The translations under genes were made by a program, and so were the position numbers. A stretch of 64,000 nucleotides of DNA from Prorocentrum cordatum (Eukaryota; Sar; Dinophyceae; Prorocentrales; Prorocentraceae), in the NCBI GenBank assembly GCA_963575745.1, contig CAUYUJ010020682.1:297501-361500 (forward strand), given 5' to 3'. The stretch's first letter is position 1. Every line of letters starts with the position of its first letter. Below, piece after piece: positions 11,421-22,924 of the stretch. Below the pieces are notes generated by a model that saw only the letters and a list, made by a program, of their open reading frames with translations, was not told where the DNA came from and ran no database searches.

Positions 11421-11699
11421 GGAAGCTTCGCCAGGCGACGTCGGACCAGGCTCGGCACGCGCTCACGCGACTCAACTCACACACGGGGAGTTACCAATGC
11501 ATCGGGCGCGGAGCACGAGGGCGGGGGCGGAGGACGCAGGAGGAGGGATCATCTTTGGAGCGACTGCCAGCCAGCGCAGCGCGCGGAGGTCCAGGCAGGG
11601 GGCGGCGCGACTGCGCCGCGAGCTCATGATTCCCTGGCCGCGTCGGCGATCATGCGCCATGCTCGCGAGGGTTGTGCCATGGGCCTCCGTGTGGGGCCA

Positions 11700-11885
11700 C
11701 GAAAAGTGTGAGGGGTCTGCCAGAAGGGACCCGAGTCACAATGCGGACGCAGCCACTGGGGCCTTCGGTGAAGCTCCCTATTGCGTCACAAAACGAGTGA
11801 GGGGTGTGCCAGAAGGAGCCCGAGTCACCATGTGGACGCAGTCACTGCGGCCTTCGGTGGAGCTCCCTATGGGGCTGCGAGACGT
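11700..11885. repeat. Two tandem copies of a 91-bp unit
   Basis: GTGAGGGGTSTGCCAGAAG occurs at about 11708 and 11799; both units contain CCCGAGTCAC, GTGGACGCAG and CCTTCGGTGRAGCTCCCTAT. Confidence 0.85.
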
Positions 11886-12539
11886 GTGAAGGGCGCGCCG
11901 AAATCATGGTGACAGTGACGATGGCAGTGATGATGATGGTGGCGGTTGTGGTGGGAAGTGCGAATGGGAGAACGAGAATGAAGCGAAGGGAAGAGTGAGG
12001 AGGAACATGAGAGGAGGGAGGAGGGGGAAGAGGAAGGAGGAAGGAGGAGACGCGCGGCGCTGCGAACTCATCACGAGGACGCAACACGTCTTCCGTCGGC
12101 GGCGAGGCAGAACGGCTGCACCAGCGATGGAGCTAAACGGGGGCACGGAAAAGTGAATTCGTCAGCGTGCAGGAGGAAGAGGACGGACAGGGCGGCCGCG
12201 GAGGGGGAAGGGGGACGGGGCTATTCCAAGGCGGAAGACTTCCGTCCAGAGTGGGCTGGCACGGCCGGCCCCGTCAGCGGAGACCATGGCAGCAGCCGGG
12301 GCGCAGCGCCAGGGCACCCACAAGCGACGACGGGGCCCAGTACGAGGAAGAAGTGCTGCAGTGAATCCCGTCGGGGAAGTGGAGGTGCGGGGGACAACCA
12401 TGGCAGCCTTCGCGAGCTTCGCCGCCCGGCCGCACCCCGCGCGCGCGCCCGGGCGCCCGCCTCCCCCGGGACTGGCACGGCCGCGAGCGGTACGGAAAGA
12501 GCGGGGACGAAGACCGACCGCAGCCCAGGCCTCCCAGGT

Positions 12540-12733
12540 TCGGCGGCGAGCGAGGGAAGGAGCAGGAGGTTTCTCAGAAGGCGGCGGGTCTGCTCAGAAG
12601 CCCTCGCGCCTTTTCTGAGAAGCTGTTTTGTGTCATCGGGGAGGGCTCGGAAGACTTTTCGGACGGCCCAGGGACTTCCGAGCATTCTGAGAAGGCCCGC
12701 CCCTTCTCACGTCCCCGCCTCGCTCGCCGCCGA
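12540..12733. repeat. Foldback element with TCGGCGGCGAGCGAGG ends, copy 2
   Basis: Ends 12540-12555 and 12718-12733 are perfect 16-bp inverted repeats. The interior has TTCTCAGAAGGCGGCGGG and CTTTTCTGAGAAG words corresponding to copy 1 in opposite orientation. Confidence 0.9.
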
Positions 12734-12925
12734 CAGATGGGGCCCGAGTCTGGCCGGACCGAGGTGTAAGATCGATGTCGGTTCAGGGAGGGTCGCCTAA
12801 TGCTCTTCGTGTTTGTTGGAGGTTCTTGTGCATCCTTGGCGAGGGCGCCCTCGACGGTTCTTCAGTTTGGGCTGGCGGAGGGTCTCATGTTCTTGAAGGA
12901 TGTTTTTCTGTCTTAGGTTCGACCG

Positions 12926-13100
12926 TAGATTGGGTCGGAGGATCTCGCCGCACCGCCGATGCATCGGCGATGCGGCTCGATGCGGAGGCAGATTTCTTCC
13001 GCCCCGAAGTCGCCGATGCATTGCCGACGTCGGCGATGCATCGGTGATGCAGTGGCGATGCGGCGCGATACCCCGAACCCATCTACTCGGACCCCATCTA
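12926..13100. repeat. GATGCATC foldback element, copy 1
   Basis: Left arm TAGATTGGGTCGGAGGATC with a GCCGATGCATCGGC palindrome; right arm ends GGCGCGATACCCCGAACCC then ATCTA, an imperfect inverted copy of the left arm. Confidence 0.8.
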
Positions 13101-13323
13101 GAAGACCTGTAGTCCAGGCCTCCCAGATGGGGTCCGAGTACGGTCGGACTGAGGTACAGGTCGAGGTCGGGTGAGGGCGGGTAGCCTACTGCTCTTTGTG
13201 GTTGTTGGATGCTCTTTGTGCATCCTGGTGGAGGGCACCCCCGAATGTTCTTGGGTTTGGGCCGGCGGAGGGGCGGAGGGTCTCAGGTTCTTGAAGGATA
13301 TGATTATGTCCTAGGTCCGGCCG

Positions 13324-13655
13324 TAGATGGGGTCGGAGATCGCGCCGCATCGCCGATGCATCGGCGATGCTGCTCGATGCGGAGGCCAATTTCTTCCGCC
13401 CTGAGGTCGCCGATGCATTGGCGGTGTCGCCGATGCATCGCGGCATTCGCGTTTTGAAGCCTGCTCTTGCGGCTTGCGGTCCGCTCCACTGGTGTGCACC
13501 CGTTTGTACGCCTTCGGGCAGACTGGCCTCCAGCGTATGCGCAGCGAATCTGATGCTCCGTCACGAGCGCTCGCGATTGCGGTTGGAACAAAAGCCGATG
13601 CATCGGCGATGCATTGGCGATGCGGCGCGATCCTCCGACACCATCTACTCGGACC
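13324..13655. repeat. GATGCATC foldback element, copy 2
   Basis: Left arm from TAGATGGGGTCGGAG with a perfect 24-bp palindrome at 13347-13370; right arm GGCGCGATCCTCCGACACC then ATCTA is its inverted counterpart. The interior is longer than in the other copies and contains unrelated DNA (about 13450-13590). Confidence 0.82.
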
Positions 13656-14187
13656 TCACCTAGGAGGCCTCAAGTCCAGTCCTCCCAGATGGGGTCCGAG
13701 TACGGTCGGACTGGGGTACAAGATCGAGGTCGGGTGAGGGAGGGTAGCCTCATGTTCTTCGTGTTTGTTGGATGTTCTTTGTGCATCCTGGGGGCGGGGT
13801 TCTTCAGTTTGGGCTGGCGGAGGGTCTCATGTTCTTGAAGGATGTGCTTCTATCCTAGGTCCGAGCGGCTCGATGCGGAGCCCGATTTTTGTTCCGCCCC
13901 GAAGTCGCCGATGCATTGCCGATGCATCGGTGATCCTCGGACCCTATTTACTTGGACCCTATCTAGGAGGCCTCGAGTCCAGGTGTTTCAGTTGGGGTCC
14001 GAGTGCGGTCCGACCGGGGTATACGATCGAGGTCGGTTGCCAGTTGAGGGAAGGTATCCTGATGCTCTTCGTGCTTGTAAGATGTTCTTTGTGCATCCTG
14101 GGGGAGGGCACCCTCGAATGCTCGTCAGTTTCGGTGGGCGGAAGGTCTCGTATTCGTGAAGGAGTTCTTCTGTGCTAGGCCCGGCCG

Positions 14188-14325
14188 TAGATGGGGTCGG
14201 AGGGTCGCGCCGCATCGCCGATGCATCGGCGATGCGGCTCGATGCGGAGTCCGATTTTCCCTGCCCCGACGTCGCCGATGCATCGGCGATGCGGCGAGAT
14301 TACCCGACACCATCTATTCGGATCC
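14188..14325. repeat. GATGCATC foldback element, copy 3, with 30-bp perfect palindrome
   Basis: The palindrome at 14209-14238 is perfect over 30 bp (arms GCCGCATCGCCGATG and its complement); a second 18-bp palindrome lies at 14272-14289. Left arm TAGATGGGGTCGG, right arm CCGACACCATCTA are inverted. Confidence 0.88.
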
Positions 14326-14471
14326 CATCAAGGAGGCCTCCAAGCAGCTTCTGTCCATTTTGAACAGGGGTCCCTGTCGGTGTCGCCGCGGACGCTGTCC
14401 ACTGGAGGCAGGAAGTTGCCTGCCCAACAGCGGCCGCTGTCGGTGCTCGGGGCAGAGCAGGAGCCGCATTC

Positions 14472-14642
14472 ACATAAACTTTGCCAGTTTTGCGTGTATT
14501 TCTTGGATCTTCGTTGGACCCTTATCCCTTGCGCGCGCCGAGAGGCGGCGCAGAAGGCGCCACGAAGGAGGCCCAGCGCCGATCCAAGGAATCCGCGCAG
14601 AGCTCCGAAAGTGTGTGTGTGTGTGTTCATGCAGATGTTTAT
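14472..14642. repeat. CTCCGCGCGGA foldback element
   Basis: Left arm ACATAAACTTTGCC ... TTCTTGGATCTTCGTTGGACC, right arm CCAGCGCCGATCCAAGGAATC and AGAGCTCCGAAAGTGTGTG; the end has grown a TG microsatellite before TTTAT. Confidence 0.85.
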
Positions 14643-14994
14643 TCCTCTGTGTGTTGGACGGCATTTGCTCTGGGGCATCATGCCCAGTGCTTCCCGTACC
14701 GATGTCGTGCGTGCCAGAGAGCCGAAGAGCGATGCGCTGCGCGCTCGGCGCGGCGCGCGCATGGCGCGCTGGGCCGCCGCGGCTGGATGCCCGCGGCTGG
14801 CGGCCCGCGCGGGGCGCCGCGGGGCGCGCAGGCGCCGCTTCCGTCGGGTCGGCGGCGTCGTCGCGGCGGTGGTCGTCGGCGTCGTCGTCGGCGTCGGTGT
14901 CGTCGCCGTGGTCTGTCAGATGTGGAGAAGGTACCGCTATCGCCATTGTACCCTTGCCTCGTTCATCGCCTTTTTAGGCCTCTTGGAAGGCCCT

Positions 14995-15040
14995 GGTCGT
15001 CACCGCTGGATTCGCCTCGAAAGTCCTCACGCTGCTCGTA
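14995..15040. repeat. Fragment of the CGTCGCCACCGCTGGATTCG dispersed repeat
   Basis: TCGTCACCGCTGGATTCGCC then TCGAAAGTCC; shortest of five copies (others near 24101, 39066, 62316 and 63775). Confidence 0.6.
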
Positions 15041-15259
15041 TCACCACCAGACCATTCACAAACTCTGCCTATGAGAGTTGACGGGAAGAGGCACAACGAG
15101 ACTCATACAGTGAAACATTGCGGGCAACCAGGGTGAACAGAGGGCCAGAATTGGGGCGGGGGAGGAGGAGGAGGAGGAGGAAGGCTTTTCTGGCCCCGGG
15201 CCCCCGCGCAGCTCGCCGGGACCCGGGGGGGGGGGCTGGTCACATCGCGCCGCCGCAGC

Positions 15260-15782
15260 GGCGGTTGCGCGCGTTCGTCGTGAACAAGGCCAAGACCTAC
15301 AAGTTGAACCTCGAGCACGATCCACAGGTTGATCCCATCATTTGTGGAGACCTACCCGCAAACGCCGGGCCCAGATTGAGCGCAACGGCAGCTCTCAATC
15401 GGATGGGGTACTTAGTGAGACATGGGTTCCAACCAAACCCAAAAGTCGTCATGATCGTCACCAGTGCCGCCTACAACAGAAGTACGACACCAACTGCGTC
15501 AACAAAGGCGATCTTACGACGGCGTAGTGCACTGAGGTGAAGCCCTACGCGCAGGCACCCAGTGGCAGAAGACAGGGCAACTCAACTACAGCTTCAAAAT
15601 CTCCCGCGCCAGAGGTGAAGTACATCGTCATAAAGGTACCCGCCCAAGACCTGCACGACTCCCCGCACGATGCTGGCAACGACCACGGCCACGACCATCA
15701 CGACGAGTATGGCCAGGAATGTTGTCACGACAAGGGCGCCTACTGCTACGAGGTCGGTTCGGTTTTACATCTCTTTTTATGG
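15260..15782 (+). other. Unrecognised open segments before the 21-bp array
   Basis: A plus frame reads RAFVVNKAKTYKLNLEHDPQ and LSATAALNRMGYLVRHG to 15540; another (15537-15797) has a His/Asp-rich stretch HDSPHDAGNDHGHDHHDEYG. Composition looks more protein-like than the neighbouring repeats, but I recognise no family and see no supported splice sites. Confidence 0.3.
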
Positions 15783-16640
15783 AAGCCAACCTGCTGAGCT
15801 CTGGAGGCCACCAGCTGAGCTACGACAGCGCGTGCTTCGAGAGGCACAGATTGGGCCTCGAGGGCCACCAGCAGGGCTGCGACGGCAAGAAGGATAGCTG
15901 CGAGGACCACGAGCAGAACCACTAGGGCCACCAGCAACGCTAATTACGAGGGCCACCAGCTGAGCTCCAAGGGCCACGGACAGGCAACTTGAGAGTGGAG
16001 CACGACGACTTGGCAGCCGACGGTTCTGACTTGGACCGCGAGGAGGCCAAGGAGGCAGACGAGGAGCAGAGCAAGAGGGCAGACTGGGAGGAAAACTACG
16101 AGGAGCACGGTTTTAGGACAGATGACGACGCAGAACTACGAGGACCACATGTTGACCTACGGAAGCTGCCAGAGCCACGCGGATCATAAGCAGAGCTACG
16201 AGACCCTCTGCAGAATTGGGAGGGCGACGAGCCGAATCGCAAGGGCCACGAGCAGGTCTTCGTGAGCCACAAGCTCAGCTACGAGGGCCACCTGCTAAGC
16301 TACGAGGGCCAAAACCTGAGCCACGAGGGCCACAAGCAAAACGACGACTGCCGCCCACAGAGTTACCAGGGCGAGCTGAGATGCAAGGGCCACGAGCAGA
16401 CCAGACTTCGCGAGCCACCAGCTCAGCTACGAGGGCTACCAGCAGAGCTGCGAGGGCCACATGCTGAGTCACGAGGGCCACGACGTGAGCTACGAGGGCC
16501 ACAAGCAGAACTACGAGAGCCTCCCGCCGAGTTACCAGGGCGAGGAGCTCAACTGCAAGGGCCACGAGCAGACCTTCGAGGACCGCCTGTTGAGCTACGA
16601 AGGCCACAGCCTGGAGCTCCAGTCGTATCAGAGGCAGCTT
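15783..16640. repeat. 21-bp minisatellite (heptad-coding), about 40 units
   Basis: Unit close to GAGCTACGAGGGCCACCAGCT, mostly 21 bp, with irregular units and some frame changes. In one plus frame it reads AELRGPQ-type heptads, in another LSYEGHK-type heptads; neither stays open throughout (stops near 15925, 16187). It may be an expanded exon or a noncoding minisatellite; heptads lack the hydrophobic a/d pattern of a good coiled coil. Confidence 0.85.
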
Positions 16641-17339
16641 AGCTGAGCCGCAGGTGGAAGCCCAGGGACGTCAAGAAACCGATCGCCATCGGCGACGCAG
16701 TACAGGGCAGGCTCGGCAAGAAGTGCCACGACTGGCGTTGCGGAGAAGCTGGACGAAACGTCCGCCACGGTCCGCCGGCTGGGTGGCACTCCTTGCGTGC
16801 TCCAGCGCGCGGCATTCCGTAGATCGCAGGGGGCACAGACAGGTCAGGATGCCAAATGTTTTTCGCGCTACAGCGTTGTACTACCGGTACACCGTTACCC
16901 CCGCATGTTACCCGCAATATACGCCGTCGGCATCAGCATCATGATTATATGAGTGGCCCGGCCGCTCACGTTTTCCTTTTCTCCTCTTCGACCGACCTCG
17001 GGAAGAAGGGTGAACATGTCCGCCTCCTCCTCCTCCCCATTCTTTGAAACGGGAACTGCGACCCCCGGAGCGCCGGGGGGCTCCCGCGCCGACCGTTCGC
17101 GGTGCGCCGCCGGCGCGCGGGGCATTTGCGCGGACCTGGGGACGCGTTGAGTCGCGCTGCGGAGAGAGGAGGAGGCGCAGGAGGAGGAGGCGGCGGAGGA
17201 AAAAAACGACGGCGACGAGGAGGAGGAGGACAATGGAAAGGATGATGATAAGTGCAAGGACGAGGACGAGGAGGAGCAGGAGGAGGGGGAGAACAACGAT
17301 GACGAGAACAGAACACTCAGCATCGCCTCTGAGAACCCA
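16641..17339. other. No gene recognised
   Basis: Contains a GA-rich low-complexity stretch at 17160-17290. Nothing else identified. Confidence 0.6.
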
Positions 17340-17930
17340 ACTGGGGCTCTTTGAGAGATCTTGGGGTCCTCTCGGGGCTGTTTCAGCAGGTTTTGGCCCT
17401 CTTGGGCCCCTTCGGAGCTCTATTGGGGACCTCTTGGAAGCCCTGGAATGCTTCTTGGAACCATCTTGGAGGGCGATGGTGAAAGGAGACGGGTCGTAAC
17501 GTGCGGTCCCCCCCATTGATCCATCCAAATCGCTTCCTGGGGTCCTCTTGGGCCACTTTTGGGCTGATCTTCGGCGCTCTTGGGGCCGTCGTGAGGGCCT
17601 CTTGGACCCCTTTTTGGACTCTCTTGGACCATTTGGAGTCATCTCGAGGCTGTAGGGCCCTCTCGAGGGTTAAGAATCGCACCGTAAACGAAGAGAAGAG
17701 AAGACGCAAGTCATTGATTGTCTTTTGTGCGTTTTTCGGGTATACTGGCCTCCTGGAGGGGTCACGAGGGGGCTCCAGAGGCACTTTGGCCCGTCTTGTG
17801 GCTCTGCGGGGCTCTTGGAAGCAATCCAGAAGCTATCTTGAACCATCTTGGGCTATCTTGAGCCATCTTGGAGCATCGGAGGCCCTCTGGGAGCCATCTT
17901 GGGCCATCATTGGCGCCGAAAGCGATCGCG
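17340..17930. repeat. Degenerate CTTGGGCC-type repeat DNA (inverse of the 42.5-kb satellite words)
   Basis: CTTGGGCC, CTTGGAACC and CATCTTGGGCCATC words recur throughout, the reverse complement of the CCAAGATGG/CCAAGAGG words at 42540-43865. Irregular spacing. The same material recurs at 36560-36880 and 37370-37500. Confidence 0.8.
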
Positions 17931-18160
<230 letters not shown>

Positions 18161-18239
18161 CTTATGCGGGGGGTGAAACCTCCCCGAAGAGAAAAGGAAC
18201 TAGGAAGAGGAAATTATGATATTGGAACCTCTCGTTTGG

Positions 18240-18730
18240 TTCCGTTCAAAAGATTATGATTTGGAGTGTTCCTGGGTCGCCCGGCCGGTGCCGGGGGGCA
18301 TTTTTGCAGTAAGAACGAGTGCCGCCCAAGGGGCCCGCGCGTCGAGACATTGGCAACATGTTGAGGTGGCTCGGCCCGTCTTGCATGAGACAACGTCGTA
18401 AGTGTGCGTTCCGAGACGACCAGACTTGATATGATCCGGCTCGTCTCGTTTGAAACATCCTCGCAAGTTTGGGCACCCAGACGCTACGCAAGAAGTGGTG
18501 CGGTCCATATCGCCTGAAACATCCTCGGAATTCTTGGGTTCGGGGATACCGTGACTAGAGGTTGCCTCGTCCGTTTCGCTTGAGGCATCGTCGCTACGCT
18601 AGACTTGAAGATGCCGCCCGCGAGCTGCACCGGTCAGTTTTGCCTGAGACGTCCTTGCAATTTTTTGGCAAAGAGATGCCGTGTGCGAGGGGGTCCAGCC
18701 AGTTTCGCATGAGACGTCGTCCCCGCAATT
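18240..18730. repeat. 62-bp-unit array, left block
   Basis: Units with TCGTCTCGTTTGAAACATCC, TCGCCTGAAACATCCTCGGA and TTGCCTGAGACGTCCTTGC at about 60-bp spacing; same family and orientation as 22925-23650. Confidence 0.85.
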
Positions 18731-20043
18731 TCGAGCAACCGCTGAGGAGTGCGAAGCGAAAAAGGAGTGGGAGGAGGAGAATGAGGTGGAGGAGGAGCAT
18801 GATGATTGAGGGCGAGGGGGAGGAAGGATAATACTCATCTGGTTGTCAGACAAGTATTCCTGTTTTTAATTCTCTCGGGACACTTCTCGTCGCTAGGGCT
18901 GGACGCGGCTCGTTCGTGCCTGGTGATGCGGGCTGGTTCTCTCTGTAGACGAAGGGTGTGTCATTGGCCCGTTCGCGCCCAGATTTGGGCATGTCTCGGA
19001 CGGTCAGTCTGTTTTACGGGGTGGAGGTGTGTGTGCGGAGCCGTTGCTACACGCTGGAGCGGACTGCCTCTGCCTCGCCGCCGACGGAAAAGTTTCGGAG
19101 CCGTATGGTCCTCGCTGGCCATTTCGTGCCGTTTCTGTGGTTCTTCGTTGCGCCGGTCGGCGCGGCGACCCCGCCCACCCCCTCTTCCCCCCCCCCTATA
19201 GAGACCGGATCTTGGCTGCTCTTGGCGACGGATCAGGATCCCCTCCCCCCCCCCCATGGACCTGCTCTCGGCAGCTCCGGGCGACTGGTCAGGGCCTGTC
19301 TTGGCTGGCGGGGGGGCAGTGCACCTGAGCCCGGGTGCCCGGGTCGTCCAGGACAGCTCCGGGCGACCCCTGCAACCCCAACGGCGGCGCCGGGGAGGGA
19401 GGGCGAGAGAGAGAGAGAGAGCCGTGCACTTCACAGGTGTGTTGGCATCGAATTCGGTGAGAAACGCGTCGTGCCGTGAACCCTGAAAACTGCGGCACCG
19501 ACCTCTGCGACAGCGAGAGAGGCTGAAGAAGCCTCGCAGGAAGGAAGACGGAGGAGGAGCAAGAGGAGGAGGACGACGGCGAAGGGAGAGGGGGAGGGAG
19601 AGGACATCACAACTGCGAGCAACACTGCTCGGCAAGGGCCCGCCACGCGCTGGCTCTCCCCCTCCATAGTCGGAGAGAGGCTTCTTTTGCCACCGGCTGC
19701 CACGCGTGACATCTCGAAGGCTTATCGCTGCCAGGAGCTCCTCGGTCTGCCACGCTTGCGACGACCACCCGCCAGCGCAAATCAAACGTCCCCAGCGCGA
19801 ACACGCATCGTCGAACCGTATTGCTCTCTGGAAGTTGGGCCACCCTGCCCATTAGAAGCATCTGGCGCAGGGCCAATTGAGCACTCAACCGTTGGCACGT
19901 GCACGTTCGCGAAACCGCACTATTCGTGATTCGGCTAATCTACGAGTGCGGTATGCCGGCGAGTTTGCGTAATCACTTCGTTTGAAATGCGTCCAATTGA
20001 TTATGTTCTGCTCGCTTCAGCCACACGGTGTGCAAACAATACA
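18731..20043. other. No gene recognised
   Basis: GA-rich patches at 18760-18830 and 19540-19610 and a GA dinucleotide run at 19402-19422; otherwise unassigned sequence between the 62-bp array and the LINE 3' side. Confidence 0.6.
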
Positions 20044-21598
20044 TTAATTCGGACACCACGCACAGATCCAAAATTGCAGCCTTTTCTTCCACGGCAACCT
20101 GATGTGTTTCCAGATTCTACACGATGATTCAAAATCTCTGCGCGCCATTGCTATCCTCCTGCGCAGCTCAGGGCCGCTGCTCCCGTCGGCACAGACACGT
20201 CCACCCCAGTATACCATACTGCCCCTCTGCGGCATGATTCCGCCATCCGGTCGTAGCAGCTGCGATTGAAATCGTACAAGCAGTACTTCAAGCTTGCCCC
20301 AGTTGAAGGATAGGCCATCGCGCTCCCCAGGCTCCCGCACGCAGTCCATCAAGCGTGTCATCGAGAAGCGTGTCATCCGCATAAACAAGTTCGTTGATCG
20401 AAAGAGCGCTGTGTTATTGTAGCCCAGAGTGTTCGAATTCACGTGTCGCATCATGCATCAGCACGCTCATCAAAATCGAAGACAAGAATGGAGACGATGG
20501 ACACCCTTGCAAAATGCCAAACTCCTGTGGCCAAGAATCCGAAGTCGCGCTGGTGTCCGGGACGCGGAAACTCCTGTTCGTGTAGATCCCTCGCGCGGCA
20601 GATTCGAACCTCTTTGGGATTCCGTAGCGCGTCAAAGCTTGCAGCGGCCAGTGTTACGATACGCTGTCAAAAGCCTTGGCCCAGTCTAGCGCAAGAAGAA
20701 GAAGGCGTCCTGAGCCGGCGTCCATGGCATCTTCGATCTAGCGCCTGGCGATGAACAGCGCGTCGGTGGTGCGGAAGCCGAACTGCGTGCCAGAAATGCG
20801 GTCCTCCGCGCTAACGGTCTTGAGGCGCGCAAGCAATGTCGTGGCGTAGAGCTTGCATCCGACGGGTACAAGCGAGATGGGTCTGTAGTTGGAGCAATCT
20901 GCGGTGTCCTCCTTTTTGAAGATGGCTGTGGCCACCGATTCGTGCCACTCCTCTGGGGCCGAAGACTCCGCCCAGCACCTGTTGCACAGCAGCACTGTCC
21001 ATTCGCCTGCAGGCGTGTCCTTGAAACAAATGGCCTTCCAAAACTCGGCTGGCACCATCCTTGCCAGCAGCGCGGTGTCGTTTCAGCGAGTGCGCTGCTG
21101 CGCAGACTTCCTCTGCCGTGATTGGGCCATCCGACACTGGCAGCAGCGGCCCCAGCAAGTCTGCCCCGTACAATGCTGTCATGGGTCGCACGGCCCATTG
21201 CACTGTAGCGAAGTGTTCGGCGAGCATCTTCGCCCGCTCGTCGCTGTCAACTGTCTTGCCGCGCGCGTCCCGCAGGCGCCCTGGGTTCGCGCCGCGAGGC
21301 TTCCGAAGTTTGCACAAGGGCTCGCAGTTATTAATTTTCCAATTGTTGGTAGAGCCAACCCGCTGTCTTTCTTCATGGAAGCCCTGATTTGTCCGTTGAG
21401 CCGCTTCTCCAACTCAGTATCTGCTTGCCTCCTGGCCTCGCCCCAGCGGCTGAACAACTCCAGAGTTGCGTCGCTAACCAACGGTTGTTGTCTCCGCTCC
21501 AGCAAGCGGGGCAAGGTCTCAGCGGCAGCGGAAGCGAACGCCCCCACCAAAGCGGCATTCAGGTCGCCCAGCGGCTGCTCTCGGCAAGATTCTGACAT
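20044..21598 (-). pseudogene. Reverse transcriptase domain of the LINE-like element
   Basis: Blocks on the minus strand in three frames: a linker with LFSRWGEARRQADTELEKRL; KRHRAAGKDGA; ATAIFKKEDTADCSNYRP with ISLVPVGCKLYATTLLAR (RT motifs 1-2); FGILQGCPSSPFLSSILM (motif B); then an in-frame TAA followed by INELVYADDTLL, whose YADD box lies at the complement of 20372-20383; finally, in another frame, LSFNWGKLEVLLVRFQSQ and RRDFESSCRIWKHIRLPW, the conserved post-RT block. The order is that of Jockey/CR1-like LINEs with dinoflagellate relatives; clade not resolved. Confidence 0.9.
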
Positions 21599-22731
21599 GT
21601 GACAGCAGAATGTCTCGCTGAGCTGTCTCTTTCCCGCGCTGCCTGCCAGAAAAGAAATATCTGGCCTCTAGTCCCGCGTCCTGTGGCCCTTCGGGATGTT
21701 GAGGTGCATGCGGCAGAGCAATAAGAAGTGGTGCGACGCGAGCGCGTAGTCCGCCGGCTCTGCACGTCTGTAGTGGTGTTGATGCGGTCCGCATCGCATA
21801 ACAGGAAATCGATCTGGTCGAAGTGTTGTGGGACGGCCGGGTCACTTGGCTTCGACCCAATCTTGTAACTCGTGATGTGGCGCTCCGGAGGGTGGTCAGA
21901 GAACGAGTTCGCCACTGCCAAAGTCTCTGTCTCGCAAAGCTCGAGGAGAAAGGTTCGATTAGAATTTGGGTCGTGATGTGCACGAGCATGACCAAATATG
22001 TGGTCACCCAGCAACGTTTCCTTTCGTCCAAATCGCCGGTGCAACCTTGCGTTGAAATCTCCCATCATCAAAGCATGTCCGTGCTTGGAGGTGTCGGAAA
22101 TCGCTCGACCCAGCCTGTGGTCAAACTCTTGTCTGTCGTCTGGCGGTTTGCCGTTGTGCAGGGCATATACAGTAAAGATTGGTACCTTTCTATTGCAAAT
22201 TCGCAGCTTCAGAGCAGCGACTCTTGAAGATACCATGTTGAAGCCGATCACGCTTCTTCGGGCACTTCAGGAAACCAAGAAACCGACCCCAGCAACTTCA
22301 TGATTGTCGGGATCTTCAGATATCATCAAAAAATATCCGCTGTCGGCGACTCGATAAACGGATCCATGCCCGTGTGTCCCTTGAGGGATAAGATTGTCAA
22401 TGTCCATCGCTTGCATGAGTAATTGAAGCACTTCTACTTTCTCCTCCGTCAACCCTTCCACGTTCCACGAACCGAAGACAGCGTCGCGCTGGCACGGGTG
22501 CAGCGGTCCACCTCGGAAGCCAGGGACAACGTAGCCAGAGCGGGTTTTTGACGCGCATGGGTACGTACATGTAGGTTGAAATCGTAATCGATTGAGGCTC
22601 ATACTGGCAGTAGTGCCGACTGCCAGTGCCGGTGAACCTATATTGGGGGGCCTTTTCTTATTCTCTCGGGCGCCTTTTGGCACCCTTCGCTGCTCCCTTG
22701 GCGCCGCCTTTGACCACGCCTTTCGTGCCAT
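21559..22731 (-). pseudogene. AP endonuclease domain of the LINE-like element
   Basis: On the minus strand the frame reads FGSWNVEGLTEEKVEVLQ (motif WNV..GL opening the exo/endo/phosphatase fold), then after a premature TGA (complement of 22267-22269) continues in the same frame with MIGFNMVSSRVAALKLRI, HALMMGDFNARLHRR (catalytic GDFN) and HFDQIDFLLCDADRINTT. This is the target-nicking domain of non-LTR retrotransposons. The frame is lost near 21750. Highly likely as a family call; non-functional as it stands. Confidence 0.88.
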
Positions 22732-22924
22732 TCATGCCCGAGGCGGCGCGAGATACCAGGTCTTCCGCCTTCTGCTTTAAGTCCCTGGCACCTGGATTGT
22801 TATGCAACTCCTCCCAACCTTCCCTCTCCCCATGCCACTCATACTCCACTGCGTTCCCCTTTACGTGCACGGTGACCGCCGCCTCCCTACCCACGGTGAC
22901 CTCCCCCCCATGGCCCACAGAGAG

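Larger units (their letters stand above)
12769..14340. repeat. Array of composite units joined with GATGCATC foldbacks
   Basis: A segment beginning ATCGAGGTCGGTT-like and running through TTTGTGCATCCT, GGCGGAGGGTCTC and TCTTGAAGGAT recurs from 12769, 13158, 13722 and 14024 (spacings about 389, 564, 302). Each leads into a GCCGATGCATCGGC inverted-repeat block, intact in three units and reduced in the third. Single copies of the leading segment recur at 24872 and 61550. Confidence 0.9.
20044..22731 (-). mobile_element. Decayed non-LTR (LINE-like) retrotransposon
   Basis: Minus-strand remains of one element with AP-endonuclease followed by reverse transcriptase and a conserved C-terminal block. 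The frame is broken by at least two in-frame stops and several frameshifts. The 5' side begins near 22731; the 3' side fades near 20044, with no poly(A) or simple-repeat tail recognised. It is the only large minus-strand coding relic in the window. Arrays of the same 62-bp repeat lie on both sides (18240-18730 and 22925-23650). Confidence 0.9.

Noticed and set aside
12769-14340. CRISPR-like pattern of repeats with palindromes
   Set aside because: Units are 300-560 bp with variable palindromic blocks, no short spacers, and the DNA is clearly eukaryotic.
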